Shown here: piece after piece, positions 15,371 to 24,012 of the stretch | How the letters are laid out: every line of letters begins with the position of its first letter | How positions within the stretch are numbered: position 1 is the first letter of the stretch | DNA from: Magnetospirillum sp. ME-1 | Lineage (GTDB): Bacteria > Pseudomonadota > Alphaproteobacteria > Rhodospirillales > Magnetospirillaceae | Assembly: GCF_002105535.1 (NCBI RefSeq) | Contig: NZ_CP015848.1 | Location: forward strand, 2,782,990-2,846,989 | Reading direction: 5' to 3' | Length of the DNA: 64,000 nt | Notes under the pieces: generated by a model | The model's input: only the letters and a program-made list of their open reading frames with translations | Told to the model about the DNA's origin: nothing | Databases searched by the model: none | Program-made: the position numbers and the translations under genes

Positions 15371-16252
15371 CTACCAGCCGCTGTACCGGTCGGCCAGGGT
15401 CAGGTCGCGGCGCAGCCCCAAGGCGACGAAACCCTCGAAATCCAGCCTTTGCCACAGGGGCATGGTGGCAGCCAGCGGCGAGCGGAGGGGATACTGGCGG
15501 TAGATGCGGGTCATGACCGGCCGCCATCCCGCCAGCCGCGCCGCCAGCGACCAGTCGGCGGGGGAGAATTCGTAGATGTGCACCTGCTCCGGCGTCATCT
15601 TGGCCGGCATCCTGTGGTCCGGCCAGCGCAGCTGGGCGCCGCCGAAGCGCGAGCGGCGGCGGTAGGGCACCGTCGCCAGCAGCCAGTCGGCCGAGCCCTT
15701 CGCCGCCAGCCCGTGCAGGAAGCGGAGGGGATCGGTCAGATGCTCCAGCGTCTCGAAGGACAGGAATAGATCGGCCTTCAGGGTGGCGGGGTCCAGCTCC
15801 TCGGCCCGGCTGAGGACCGCCTCGCCGCCCTTGGCCCGGATCCGCTCGACGGCCTCCGGGTCCAGATTGACGCCGACGATGCGCTCCAGCCGGCCGGGGG
15901 GCGTCACCGCCCGCAGATAGCGGGCATGGGTGCCCGACGAATCGCCGATATCGACCACGGTCAGGCCGCCCGGCCCCATCAGGTCCAGCATGTCCAGGGT
16001 GGCCTGGACCTGGAAGGCGTGCTGGCCGCGCATTTTCAGATCCCAGAACGCCTGGAACTCCCGGGTGTCGAAGGTGCCGGTGTACTGGTCGGCGATGTCG
16101 GGGACCGCCTCTCTCAGCCGCCCGGCCAGGGCGTCCAGCCCCTGTTCGGCCAGGGCGGCGCGGATGGAGGCGGCCGAAAGGCGCTGGTACGCCGCGCGCG
16201 GCTCCAGGCCCACGGCGCGCAAGGCCCCTTTGGCCAGACCGAAGGCGCTCAT
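15371..16252 (-). CDS. SAM-dependent class I methyltransferase
   Basis: A 293-residue protein with a Rossmann methyltransferase core. VVDIGDSSGTHARYL around residue 100 is motif I and LFLSFETLEHL about 60 residues later is motif IV. About 90 residues of helical sequence precede the core. It probably methylates a sugar or glycan end. The ATG at 16252 overlaps the upstream stop by four bases (ATGA). The open frame extends far upstream in this GC-rich DNA but only as a shadow of the neighbouring gene. Substrate not identified. Confidence 0.78.
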   Translation of the reverse strand: MSAFGLAKGALRAVGLEPRAAYQRLSAASIRAALAEQGLDALAGRLREAVPDIADQYTGTFDTREFQAFWDLKMRGQHAFQVQATLDMLDLMGPGGLTVVDIGDSSGTHARYLRAVTPPGRLERIVGVNLDPEAVERIRAKGGEAVLSRAEELDPATLKADLFLSFETLEHLTDPLRFLHGLAAKGSADWLLATVPYRRRSRFGGAQLRWPDHRMPAKMTPEQVHIYEFSPADWSLAARLAGWRPVMTRIYRQYPLRSPLAATMPLWQRLDFEGFVALGLRRDLTLADRYSGW

Positions 16253-17844
16253 GCGTCTCTTCCGCCCAGATGGGAACGCCAGAACTCCATATCCACCTCC
16301 GAGAACACCGGCGGGCAGTTGCCGGGAGGCGCCGCGCCCTTCAGGGCGGCTTCCAGTCCGGCGGCATCGGCGGCGTGATGCTCTATGCCCGGCGGCAGGA
16401 TATCCATGGCCGGCATTCTTGACGACAGAAACCGTACGAAGGGAATGCCGGCCAACGCCGCTTCCAGCCCCACGGCGCTTTCCGCCGAGATCACCGCCGA
16501 CAATGCGGGCTGACGGGGAAAGGGCGTCTCGGTCTCTTGCAGATGGGGCGCGGCAGGGACCGGCACCTTGTACATGGGGTGGTGCTTGATCAGGACGCGG
16601 CGGAAATCCACCGGCAGCGCCGCCAGGGCGTCGAGGATCTCCAGGGCGGTGCGCCGTACGCTGGGCAGGGCCACCAGCACCGGGGCCCGTGGGTCGAAGG
16701 CCGGGCCGCCGCCGGCGGGAAAGCGCAAGGCTCCCGCAATGGCCAGCCGCTGGGCGGGAACGCCCAGGGCCAGCAGATTGTCGCGATAGGCCGGACCGTT
16801 GCAGGCGATGATGTCGGGCAGTGCTCTCTCGCCGTCGGCGGCCGCGTCGGGCGACTGGCTGAAGCGGTGGCGGCCGACCACCGTATGCTGGTAGCCGACG
16901 GTGCCGAGGCCGAGCGCCCTGGCCCGGCGAACCAGCAGCCGCTCCCAGGGGTGGTTTTCCCATGGCCAGGCGATGGCCTGGGGACGAACCCGATCCAGCC
17001 AGCGGTTCTGGCAATGCTCCTGCCAGGCGGCCATGGCGGCGGCTCCGCCCGATCCTTCGATGGCGGCGGCGCGCCGCACCAGCCAGCCCCAGCGTCCCGC
17101 CCCCTGGGCGGCGGTGGGCCGCCAGCGGCGCAAGACCAGGGTGAGGGCGAAGGACAGACCGCCCCAGGCGTGCAGGCTGGCGCTGCGCCCATCTCCCGCC
17201 AGTTCGGTTGCCCGCGCCGCCGGACAATCGGTATGCAGGGCGCGGAGCAGGCCGGGAAACTGGGACATCAGGGGGCCGAAATAGGCGTCGTGACCCTGGG
17301 CATTGCTTTGCGGATGGCCATAGACCAGCAGGGCCGGGTGGCCGGGCGGATGATTTCGGCGGTGCGATCGGCAGGAAAGCGCCGCCCGCGCCACCTTCGC
17401 CGTCACCTTCAGCCGGGCGGCCAATCCCCGCAGTTTCAGTCCGAGCGTGATGGATGCCAGCGGCGGCGGCGCCATGGCCTCGATCCCCGGCCGGGCGGCC
17501 AGCAGACGGAACAGCCATGGATCGTCGCAGATCAGCAGGACGCGTTCCGGCCCGGCGGCCAAGTCCTCTGCCAGCAGCGCCCAGGCCATCATGGCCCCCA
17601 GATCCGAGGAGGACGGCGAACAGGTGGCGGCGAAGCTCCAGCGGGCCGAAGCAACCGTGGCCAGTTCCCGGGCCAACGCCCACCAATGCGCGGCCACGGC
17701 GTCGAAGGCCGCTTCCAGCCGTCCGGCCAGGCCGTCCAGCCGCCGCGACGGATCAAGCCCGGAAGGAGCGTCGCCGATGGCGGCCCAATGGTCCCAGCCG
17801 TGAACGCCGGGGGCATCGCCGGATCGGGCCAGAAGCACGGTCAT
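16249..17844 (-). CDS. Surface carbohydrate biosynthesis protein (probable TIGR04326-type)
   Basis: A 531-residue soluble protein without clear membrane segments. Features seen: AWPWENHPWERLLVRRARALGLGTVGYQH in the middle, a later LIKHHPMYK segment, and SAVISAESAVGLEAALAGIPFVRF near the C-terminus. The last two resemble the donor-binding half of GT-B transferases of capsule and CDP-glycerol types. The overall layout matches my memory of a family named after Leptospira O-antigen protein LIC13510. A glycosyltransferase role is likely but unproven. It follows the ABC exporter by three bases. Confidence 0.6.
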   Translation of the reverse strand: MTVLLARSGDAPGVHGWDHWAAIGDAPSGLDPSRRLDGLAGRLEAAFDAVAAHWWALARELATVASARWSFAATCSPSSSDLGAMMAWALLAEDLAAGPERVLLICDDPWLFRLLAARPGIEAMAPPPLASITLGLKLRGLAARLKVTAKVARAALSCRSHRRNHPPGHPALLVYGHPQSNAQGHDAYFGPLMSQFPGLLRALHTDCPAARATELAGDGRSASLHAWGGLSFALTLVLRRWRPTAAQGAGRWGWLVRRAAAIEGSGGAAAMAAWQEHCQNRWLDRVRPQAIAWPWENHPWERLLVRRARALGLGTVGYQHTVVGRHRFSQSPDAAADGERALPDIIACNGPAYRDNLLALGVPAQRLAIAGALRFPAGGGPAFDPRAPVLVALPSVRRTALEILDALAALPVDFRRVLIKHHPMYKVPVPAAPHLQETETPFPRQPALSAVISAESAVGLEAALAGIPFVRFLSSRMPAMDILPPGIEHHAADAAGLEAALKGAAPPGNCPPVFSEVDMEFWRSHLGGRDA

Positions 17845-17847
17845 GAT

Positions 17848-19653
17848 TCAGCCGGGAACCAGCGAGAGGTCGCCACGCCGCACCAGGGCGGCGAAATCGG
17901 CGTTGCGGGCCTGCAATTCGTCGAAGGGGCCGGAATCGACGATGCGTCCCTGATCCATCAGCACGATGCGGTCGCAATGGCGCACCGTGGACAGGCGATG
18001 GGCGATGACGATGAAGGTCTTGGCGCCATGCAACTCGGCGACGGTGCGGGTGATCTCGTGTTCCGTCTCGGTGTCCAGCGCCGAAGTGGCTTCGTCCATC
18101 ACCAGCACGTCGGGATCGTGGTACAGGGCGCGGGCGATGCCGATGCGCTGGCGCTGGCCGCCCGACAGGCGCACGCCGCCCTCGCCCAGTCTGGTGTGCA
18201 TACCCTCGGGCAGGGATTCCACCATGGCGCTCAGATGGGCGGCGTCCAGGGCGTAGGAAATCCTTTCCTCGTCGATCTGGTCGTCGGGAAGGCCGAAGGC
18301 GATGTTGCGGCGAATGGAGGCGTCGGTGATGAAGATCTGCTGCGGCACATAACCGATGCGCCGCTGCCAGCCGCCGATGGCGTCCGTGACATCCGCGTCG
18401 TCCACCAGGATGCGGCCCGTTTGCGGCCGCAGGACGCCCAGCACCACATCGACCAGCGTGCTCTTGCCGGCGCCCGACCGGCCGACGATGCCGATGGATT
18501 CGCCTTTGGCGACGGTCAGCGAGGCATGGGCCAGCGCCGCCGTATCGCGGCCTTCATAGGCGAAGCACAGATCATCCAGCCGCAATTGCCGCTCGAACGG
18601 AATCGGTTCCGGCCGTGGTCCGGGCGGCGGCGGTTCGGGCAGGAGGCCAAGGTCGGTGGCGACGTTGTCCACCGGCACGGCGCCCAGATGGATATTGCCG
18701 CTGGCCATCAGCAGGCGGTTCGCCGAGGGAATCATGCGAAAGCCCGCTGCGGCGAACAGGCCCAGGGTGGCCATCATCTCCTGGACCGGCTTGCCCTGCC
18801 GCACCAGCACCAGGATGGCCATCACCATGCCCAGCACCATGACGATTTCCATGAAATGGCGCGGCAGAGCCTGGAGGAACTTGGCTTGGCCGTTGATTTC
18901 GGCCAGTTCGGCCAGGGGGGTGCGTACCGCCTGGGTGAACGTCTCGGTCCGTCCCAGGACACGGATCTCCTTGACGGCGCCCAGCCCCTCGTTGAGGGCG
19001 AGAAGCGTGGCGTTGAATGCCTTGTCTTGCTGCCGGCTCCAGCCGCGCATCCGGCGGGAGAACAGGACGTAGAAGGCGCCGACGCACAGGCCGAGGAAGG
19101 CGGCGGCGCTGACCGTCACCACGGCATTGGCCAGCAGCAGCGTGGTCAGGATCGCCGCCACCGCCAGGGCCTCGGTCACGATATCGACGAACGAGAACAG
19201 CACATTGTTCAGCGCCGACGACACCGACGAATTGATGGCCACCACCAATTCCGAGGAGTTGCGCCGCAGGTGGAAGTCATAGGGGGCATTCATGTACCGG
19301 CGCATTAGCCGTTCCGACAGCGCGACCTGATGGTGCCTGACGAAGCGGGCGCGGTACCAGGTGGCGTAGAGCAGCACTGCGTTCTTGAAGACGAACACCG
19401 CCATCACCAGGGCCACGGCAACCTGGATCGGGTGGTGGACCACGTCCAGGCCCAGCCCGACCATCCGCTCGCGCAGGGCGGGATAGCGGTCCAGGGCGTT
19501 GGGATTGCCTACCACCTCGATGAAGGGAAACAGGATTCCCAGGCTGAGGCCTTCCAGCAGCGAGGACGACAGGGCCAGCATCCCCAGCCAGACCAGCCCC
19601 GGCCACGATTCGCGGCCGAGGACGGTCAGGCATTGGGCGATGGTCTTGCGCAT
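17848..19653 (-). CDS. ABC transporter, fused membrane and ATPase domains (lipid-linked glycan flippase type)
   Basis: A 601-residue half transporter. Residues 1-320 hold about six hydrophobic segments, and the rest is a nucleotide-binding domain with Walker A GRSGAGKST at 391-399, signature LSGGQRQR near 497 and Walker B VLVMDEATSALD. MsbA/PglK-type exporters of this form flip lipid-linked oligosaccharides or lipid A across the inner membrane. The start at 19653 overlaps the previous stop by one base (TGATG). As the only ABC exporter visible in the locus, it is the likely flippase for the glycan assembled here. Confidence 0.88.
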   Translation of the reverse strand: MRKTIAQCLTVLGRESWPGLVWLGMLALSSSLLEGLSLGILFPFIEVVGNPNALDRYPALRERMVGLGLDVVHHPIQVAVALVMAVFVFKNAVLLYATWYRARFVRHHQVALSERLMRRYMNAPYDFHLRRNSSELVVAINSSVSSALNNVLFSFVDIVTEALAVAAILTTLLLANAVVTVSAAAFLGLCVGAFYVLFSRRMRGWSRQQDKAFNATLLALNEGLGAVKEIRVLGRTETFTQAVRTPLAELAEINGQAKFLQALPRHFMEIVMVLGMVMAILVLVRQGKPVQEMMATLGLFAAAGFRMIPSANRLLMASGNIHLGAVPVDNVATDLGLLPEPPPPGPRPEPIPFERQLRLDDLCFAYEGRDTAALAHASLTVAKGESIGIVGRSGAGKSTLVDVVLGVLRPQTGRILVDDADVTDAIGGWQRRIGYVPQQIFITDASIRRNIAFGLPDDQIDEERISYALDAAHLSAMVESLPEGMHTRLGEGGVRLSGGQRQRIGIARALYHDPDVLVMDEATSALDTETEHEITRTVAELHGAKTFIVIAHRLSTVRHCDRIVLMDQGRIVDSGPFDELQARNADFAALVRRGDLSLVPG

Positions 19654-21593
19654 CAGGCGTCCACGTCCAGGATGACCTTCAGCACGCCGGGCCGCTTGCT
19701 GGCGGTCCAGGCGGCGGCGAACTGGTCGAGCGGCATGCGGTTCTCGCCCAGGCGCGAGAAGTCCAGGGTGGGAAGCAGGCGGATGGCCTCGTCGAAATCT
19801 GCGGCCGTGCTGCCCACCGAACCGACCACTACTTTGTCGTAGGCGGCGATGGCCTCGAACGAAAAGCTGCGCTGGCCGTAGGGCAGGCCCAGCAGCAGGA
19901 TGGCCGCCCCGGCCGGGCTGCGGTGCAAGGTGGTGTCCAGCGCCTCGGGGCTGCCGGTCGCTTCGACGATGGCGCCGCACTCCGCCAGCCCGGCCAGATC
20001 GGCGCTGGTGGCGATGCCGCTTCCGGCGAAGAAGGCCAGACGCTCGGGGGCGCGGTCGAACACGGTGACGTCCAGGCCGCGCGCCGCCAGGACGCGGGCG
20101 CAGATATGGCCGATGGGGCCGGCGCCCACCACGCCGCAGCGCGGGCGGCGGGCGGCGTCGTCCAGGCGGGCGACGCCCGCCAGGCGGCGCAGACCTTTCA
20201 GCACCACGGCCAGCGGCTCGGCCAGGGCGGCGGCGGCCAGGTCGGTACCGGGTTCCAGCTTGTGGACGAAGCGGGCCGGCACCACCACGAAATGGGCATA
20301 GGCGCCATCGCGGCGGAACACGCCGACCTCGGTACGCTCGGCGCAGCCGATAAAATTGCCGGCCAGGCATTCGGGGCAGATGCCGCAGCTTTGGATGCAT
20401 TCGACCACCACCGGGTCATTCTCGGCCAGATGGGCGACGTTCTGGCCGATGGCGGCGATGCGGCCCGAGAATTCGTGTCCCGGCACGATGGGATAATGGG
20501 CCAGTCCGTTCTTGAAGTAGCCGAGTGTGCCGTTGAGGATTTCCAGGTCGGTGGCGCAGACGGCCACGTGGGCGACGCGGATCAGGGCGTCGCCGGGCTT
20601 GACCTCGGGGATGGCGACGTCTTCCAGGGTGGCGCGGCCGGGGCCGTGGACCACCACCGCCGTGGAGTGGCGATCGAACAGGATGTCCTCTCTTTCCTCG
20701 GCGGTCTCCAGGGGATGGGCTTCCAGTAGCCCACGCATGGTACCGTACAGCTTGTTGGCCCGGAACAGGGCGATTTCCGCCAGCCGCCCCCCCAGGCCCA
20801 GGCGCCGGGCGCAAGGATTGCTGCCGGGCAACACGGCCTTGGCGAAATCCAGGGCGGTCCACAGGATCTCCCGGCCCATCTCACCCGGCACGTCGGCGCG
20901 GCGGCGGATGCCGATGCGCCGCGCCGCCACCGCCTCGCGGTAATAGCGCCGCCGTACCTGACGCCAGGTTTCCTCGTGAATGTGGTAGAGCGCGGCCTCG
21001 GGTTCGTAGATGACCCGCTTGCCGCGCTCCATCCAGTGCTTGGCCCAGTCGATGTCTTCCAGGCCGGTCAGCAGTTCGTCGAAGGGATAGTCCCGCCACA
21101 GATCCTTGCGGATGGCGGAATTGGCGTTGTTGGCGAAGAAGCGCGGCGGCTTCAAGTCCAGGCGCTCGGTGCCGAAGGTGCGCAGGAAATCCTCGACCTC
21201 GCTGAACTTGGAGGATTCCACCCCCAATTGCCGACCGTAGGACATGGCGACGTCGTCCTGGCGCAAGGGGGCGACCAGGCGTTCCATCCAGTCGGGATCG
21301 GCGGGCACCGTATGGGCCGAGACGATGGCCATGAAGCGGCCCAGGGCGGCCCGGATGCCCACGTTCAGGGAATAGCCGAAGGTGAAGTCGTGACTGGAAA
21401 TGCGGATCACCCGTGCGCCGTGCTCGGCGGCGATCTCGCGCGAGCGGTCGAGCGAGCCGGAATCCACCAGCAGCACCTCGAAATCCCGATAGCGCTGGGC
21501 CGCCAGCGCCTCGAACAGGGCGGGAAGGTGCTTTTCCTCGTTGAAGGCGCGGACGATGACGGAGGTTTCGACGATGGGGGCCGGGGTTTCCAT
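19653..21593 (-). CDS. Glycosyltransferase family 2-zinc alcohol dehydrogenase fusion
   Basis: A 646-residue two-domain protein. Residues 8-230 are a GT2 glycosyltransferase (SVIVRAFNEE, LVDSGSLDRS, LEDIDWAKHW). From about residue 310 to the end is a medium-chain zinc dehydrogenase. It has catalytic-zinc candidates Cys346 and His373-Glu374 (GHEFSG), structural-zinc cysteines 403, 406, 409 and 417, and a nucleotide-binding segment CGVVGAGPIGH. The frame is continuous with no internal gene boundary. Joined activities suggest a sugar or polyol is oxidised or reduced and transferred by one protein, or that two pathway steps are simply co-produced. I know no named family with this order. Confidence 0.85.
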   Translation of the reverse strand: METPAPIVETSVIVRAFNEEKHLPALFEALAAQRYRDFEVLLVDSGSLDRSREIAAEHGARVIRISSHDFTFGYSLNVGIRAALGRFMAIVSAHTVPADPDWMERLVAPLRQDDVAMSYGRQLGVESSKFSEVEDFLRTFGTERLDLKPPRFFANNANSAIRKDLWRDYPFDELLTGLEDIDWAKHWMERGKRVIYEPEAALYHIHEETWRQVRRRYYREAVAARRIGIRRRADVPGEMGREILWTALDFAKAVLPGSNPCARRLGLGGRLAEIALFRANKLYGTMRGLLEAHPLETAEEREDILFDRHSTAVVVHGPGRATLEDVAIPEVKPGDALIRVAHVAVCATDLEILNGTLGYFKNGLAHYPIVPGHEFSGRIAAIGQNVAHLAENDPVVVECIQSCGICPECLAGNFIGCAERTEVGVFRRDGAYAHFVVVPARFVHKLEPGTDLAAAALAEPLAVVLKGLRRLAGVARLDDAARRPRCGVVGAGPIGHICARVLAARGLDVTVFDRAPERLAFFAGSGIATSADLAGLAECGAIVEATGSPEALDTTLHRSPAGAAILLLGLPYGQRSFSFEAIAAYDKVVVGSVGSTAADFDEAIRLLPTLDFSRLGENRMPLDQFAAAWTASKRPGVLKVILDVDA

Positions 21594-21611
21594 GGGCGGG
21601 TCCGGTTCGCG

Positions 21612-22565
21612 TCAGCCGCGCGCCTCGGCCTCCGCCAGACCCAGGAACAGCTCCTTCAGGCTGTTCTCGTGGATGCGGCCCCAGGCCTTGGGGCTGGAAT
21701 TGCTGTTGTGGGGCGCGATCAGCACGTTGTCCATGGCCAGCAGCGGGCTGTTCTCGGGCAGCGGCTCGTCCTCGAACACGTCCATGGCGGCACCGGCGAT
21801 CTCACCCGATTGCAGGGCGGCGACCAGGGCCTTCTCGTCGACGATGGGCCCGCGCGCCGCGTTGATCATCACCGCGCTGTTCTTCATGCGGCGGAACTGG
21901 GCGGTGCTCATCAGGTGGTGGGAGGTGGAGTTGAGGTCGCAATTGACCGAGACGAAATCGGATTCGGCCAGCAGGGTGTCCAGCGACACCATTTCGACGC
22001 CCAGCGCCTTGACGTGGCCGGGATGGATCTCGCGGATGTCGGTGCCGAGCAGACGCGCCCCGAACGGCTGGGCGCGGCGCAGCACGCCCGAGCCGGTGGC
22101 GCCGACGCCGATCACGCCGATGGTGGATTCGTTCAGCGCCTGGCCGGGGATCTTCTTCCACACCCCGGCCTTCATGGCGCGGTCCATGCTGACCAGATTG
22201 CGGGCGAAGCACAGGATGTAGCCCAGCACGGTGTCGGCCACCGGCTCGGTGAAGGCGTCGGGGGTGCGGCAGACCTTGATGCCGCGCTGCGCGGCGGCCT
22301 CGGAATCGATGGAATCGATGCCGGTGCCCCATTTGGTGATGACCTTCAGGCGTGGCGCCGCGTCCATTACCTTGGCGGTAAAGCGGTCGTCGCCGCAGAT
22401 GATGCCGTCGAAATCGGCGATGACCTTCAACAGGTCGGCCTCTTCCAGGCGCTCCAGCACCTCGGCCTTGACGTATTCGGCGTCATGGGCGGCAAACGTT
22501 CCGGCGAACGAATCGATCACCGGCAGCATGTAGGGCGCCGAAATCAGAATCTTCCACTTGGCCAT
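21612..22565 (-). CDS. D-2-hydroxyacid dehydrogenase (phosphoglycerate dehydrogenase-like)
   Basis: A 317-residue D-isomer-specific 2-hydroxyacid dehydrogenase. The NAD motif is GVIGVGATGSGVLRRA near residue 150. Catalytic segments follow: NAARGPIVDE with the Arg, then FEDEPLPENSPLLAMDNVLIAPHNS with the Glu and His. It is shorter than SerA and lacks an ACT domain, so general serine synthesis is unlikely. Between a KdsB-like cytidylyltransferase and the GT2-dehydrogenase fusion, it may make or use a 2-keto or 2-hydroxy acid sugar intermediate (inference). Confidence 0.85.
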   Translation of the reverse strand: MAKWKILISAPYMLPVIDSFAGTFAAHDAEYVKAEVLERLEEADLLKVIADFDGIICGDDRFTAKVMDAAPRLKVITKWGTGIDSIDSEAAAQRGIKVCRTPDAFTEPVADTVLGYILCFARNLVSMDRAMKAGVWKKIPGQALNESTIGVIGVGATGSGVLRRAQPFGARLLGTDIREIHPGHVKALGVEMVSLDTLLAESDFVSVNCDLNSTSHHLMSTAQFRRMKNSAVMINAARGPIVDEKALVAALQSGEIAGAAMDVFEDEPLPENSPLLAMDNVLIAPHNSNSSPKAWGRIHENSLKELFLGLAEAEARG

Positions 22566-22584
22566 GGACCCTTGTCCCCTTCCT

Positions 22585-23337
22585 TCAGGAATAGCGGGCC
22601 AGCAGGGGGTCGCCCCGCAGCATCTCGCCCACCCGCTCCAGCTCTTCCGGGCGGTCCACCGCCTGGGTGGAGTGGGCGGTTTCCACCATGCGGACCCGGT
22701 GTCCGTGCTCGATCAGCCGCATCATGTCGATGGATTCGGCGATTTCAAGCGGCGTCGGCGCCAGACGGGTGTAGCGCATGAGGCCGTCGCGGGTGAAGGG
22801 AATGATGCACACCTGCTTGTAGGCGGCGAATTCCCCGAAGCGCAGGCGCTCGCGGGTGGGGATGGGCTCGCGCGACATATAGAGCGCGAAGCCGGCCAGG
22901 TCGACCACCACCTTGATGGTGTCGCGGTTGTTGAAATCGGCCTCGGTGTCGATGCGCTTCATCAGGTTGACGCATTCGGTGCCCGGCTCGTTGCGGAACG
23001 GGACCAGGGATTCCGAGATCATTCCGGGATGGGTCATGGGCTCGTCGCCCTGGACCATGACGATGATGTCGGCGTCAATGCCGGCGGCGGCCTCGGCGAT
23101 GCGGTCGGAGGCACGCTCATGGGTGTCGGCGGTCATGATGGCCTTGCCGCCGAAGCCTTCCACCGCGCTTCTGATTTCCTCGTCGCAGGTGGCGACGTAG
23201 GTCTCGGCCAGTTCGGGGCAAAGCGCGGTGCGGCGGTAGACGTGTTCCAGCATGGGGCGGCCCAGGATGGGCGCCAGCGGCTTGCCGGGAAAACGCGACG
23301 AGCCCATGCGGGCCGGAATCATGGCGACGACCTTCAT
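22585..23337 (-). CDS. CMP-ulosonic acid synthetase, KdsB-like
   Basis: A 250-residue nucleotidyltransferase of the 3-deoxy-manno-octulosonate cytidylyltransferase family. Seen: IPARMGSSRFPGKPL near the N-terminus (CTP-binding PARxxSxRxPGK pattern), TADTHERASDRIAEA and VQGDEPM near residues 90-100. It should activate Kdo or a Kdo-like ulosonic acid as its CMP form. A sugar-cluster copy is unlikely to be the housekeeping KdsB. Given KdnA/KdnB-like genes at 43-47 kb, an 8-amino-Kdo type substrate is one hypothesis. It lies 30 bases after the cyclase-family gene. Confidence 0.82.
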   Translation of the reverse strand: MKVVAMIPARMGSSRFPGKPLAPILGRPMLEHVYRRTALCPELAETYVATCDEEIRSAVEGFGGKAIMTADTHERASDRIAEAAAGIDADIIVMVQGDEPMTHPGMISESLVPFRNEPGTECVNLMKRIDTEADFNNRDTIKVVVDLAGFALYMSREPIPTRERLRFGEFAAYKQVCIIPFTRDGLMRYTRLAPTPLEIAESIDMMRLIEHGHRVRMVETAHSTQAVDRPEELERVGEMLRGDPLLARYS

Positions 23338-23367
23338 CGAAACCTCAGGCTGGGACGATTGCCGAAT

Positions 23368-24009
23368 TCAGTCCTGCATTAGCACGACGCGGGCCGGAGC
23401 GCCATCGGCGCCTGGCAATTTCAGCGGCAGGCAGATCAGGGTGCCGGCCCCCGGCGACGCCTGGCGCAGGTCCAGGCCTTCCAGCGGGATGATCCCGGCG
23501 GCCAACAGGATGGTGTGGGTGGGGTTGCCGGGGGGCGCGTCGAAGGGCTCGACCGACAGGTAATCGACCCCCACCAGCCGCACCCCGGCCTCGACCAGCC
23601 ATCGGGCGGCATCCGGAGCCAGGGCGACGAAATCCTGGTGGAAGGGGTGGCCGGGATCGGTCCACAGGGCGGAATTGGGCGTGCGCAGCAGCAGGCGCCG
23701 GGTGCCGGCGGGAATGCCCGCCGCCTCCAAGTCGGCGGCGGTGATGGCGCGGTGCTGGTCCAGCTCCGCCACCCAGGCCGGACCGATCAGCACGTCCAGG
23801 TCCAGTGTCTCGACGCCGGCCGCGCCCTCGATGAAATGGACCGGCGCGTCCACATGGGTGCCGAAATGCATGGCTGCCGACAGATGGGTGACGTTGGCGG
23901 CGTCGCCGTCCTTGATGCTGGCGATGCGGCGGACGGTGGGCTTGGGCTCGCCCGGCCAGGCGGGCAGGCGCGAATCGTAGGGAAGGGTGAGGTCGATCAG
24001 CCGCCCCAT
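23368..24009 (-). CDS. Cyclase-family (kynurenine formamidase-like) metal-dependent hydrolase
   Basis: A 213-residue protein of the cyclase family (PF04199). The metal motif HFGTHVDAPVHF (HxGTHxDxPxH) is near residues 48-59, and DLTLPYDSRLPAWPG is the usual N-terminal signature. Relatives hydrolyse formamides (kynurenine formamidase) or act as polyketide cyclases. In a locus with two formyltransferases a deformylase-like role is imaginable, but that is speculative. It lies three bases after galE. Confidence 0.82.
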   Translation of the reverse strand: MGRLIDLTLPYDSRLPAWPGEPKPTVRRIASIKDGDAANVTHLSAAMHFGTHVDAPVHFIEGAAGVETLDLDVLIGPAWVAELDQHRAITAADLEAAGIPAGTRRLLLRTPNSALWTDPGHPFHQDFVALAPDAARWLVEAGVRLVGVDYLSVEPFDAPPGNPTHTILLAAGIIPLEGLDLRQASPGAGTLICLPLKLPGADGAPARVVLMQD

Positions 24010-24012
24010 GCC

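Noticed and set aside
15371-17686. A long in-frame N-terminal extension of the methyltransferase
   Set aside because: The extension overlaps the TIGR04326-like gene in another frame and is Arg/Pro/Gly-rich; the ATG at 16252 with an ATGA overlap fits the family.
16537-19308. A 923-codon plus-strand open frame opposite the ABC exporter and its neighbour
   Set aside because: It is a shadow frame of GC-rich DNA. It runs antisense to genes with clear motifs, is Gly/Gln/His/Arg-rich without domains and crosses a real gene boundary.
20778-20793. Seven-base homopolymers such as the C run near 20787 and similar G runs near 44566, 46046 and 60325
   Set aside because: Runs of seven are common in DNA this GC-rich and are short for slippage switches.
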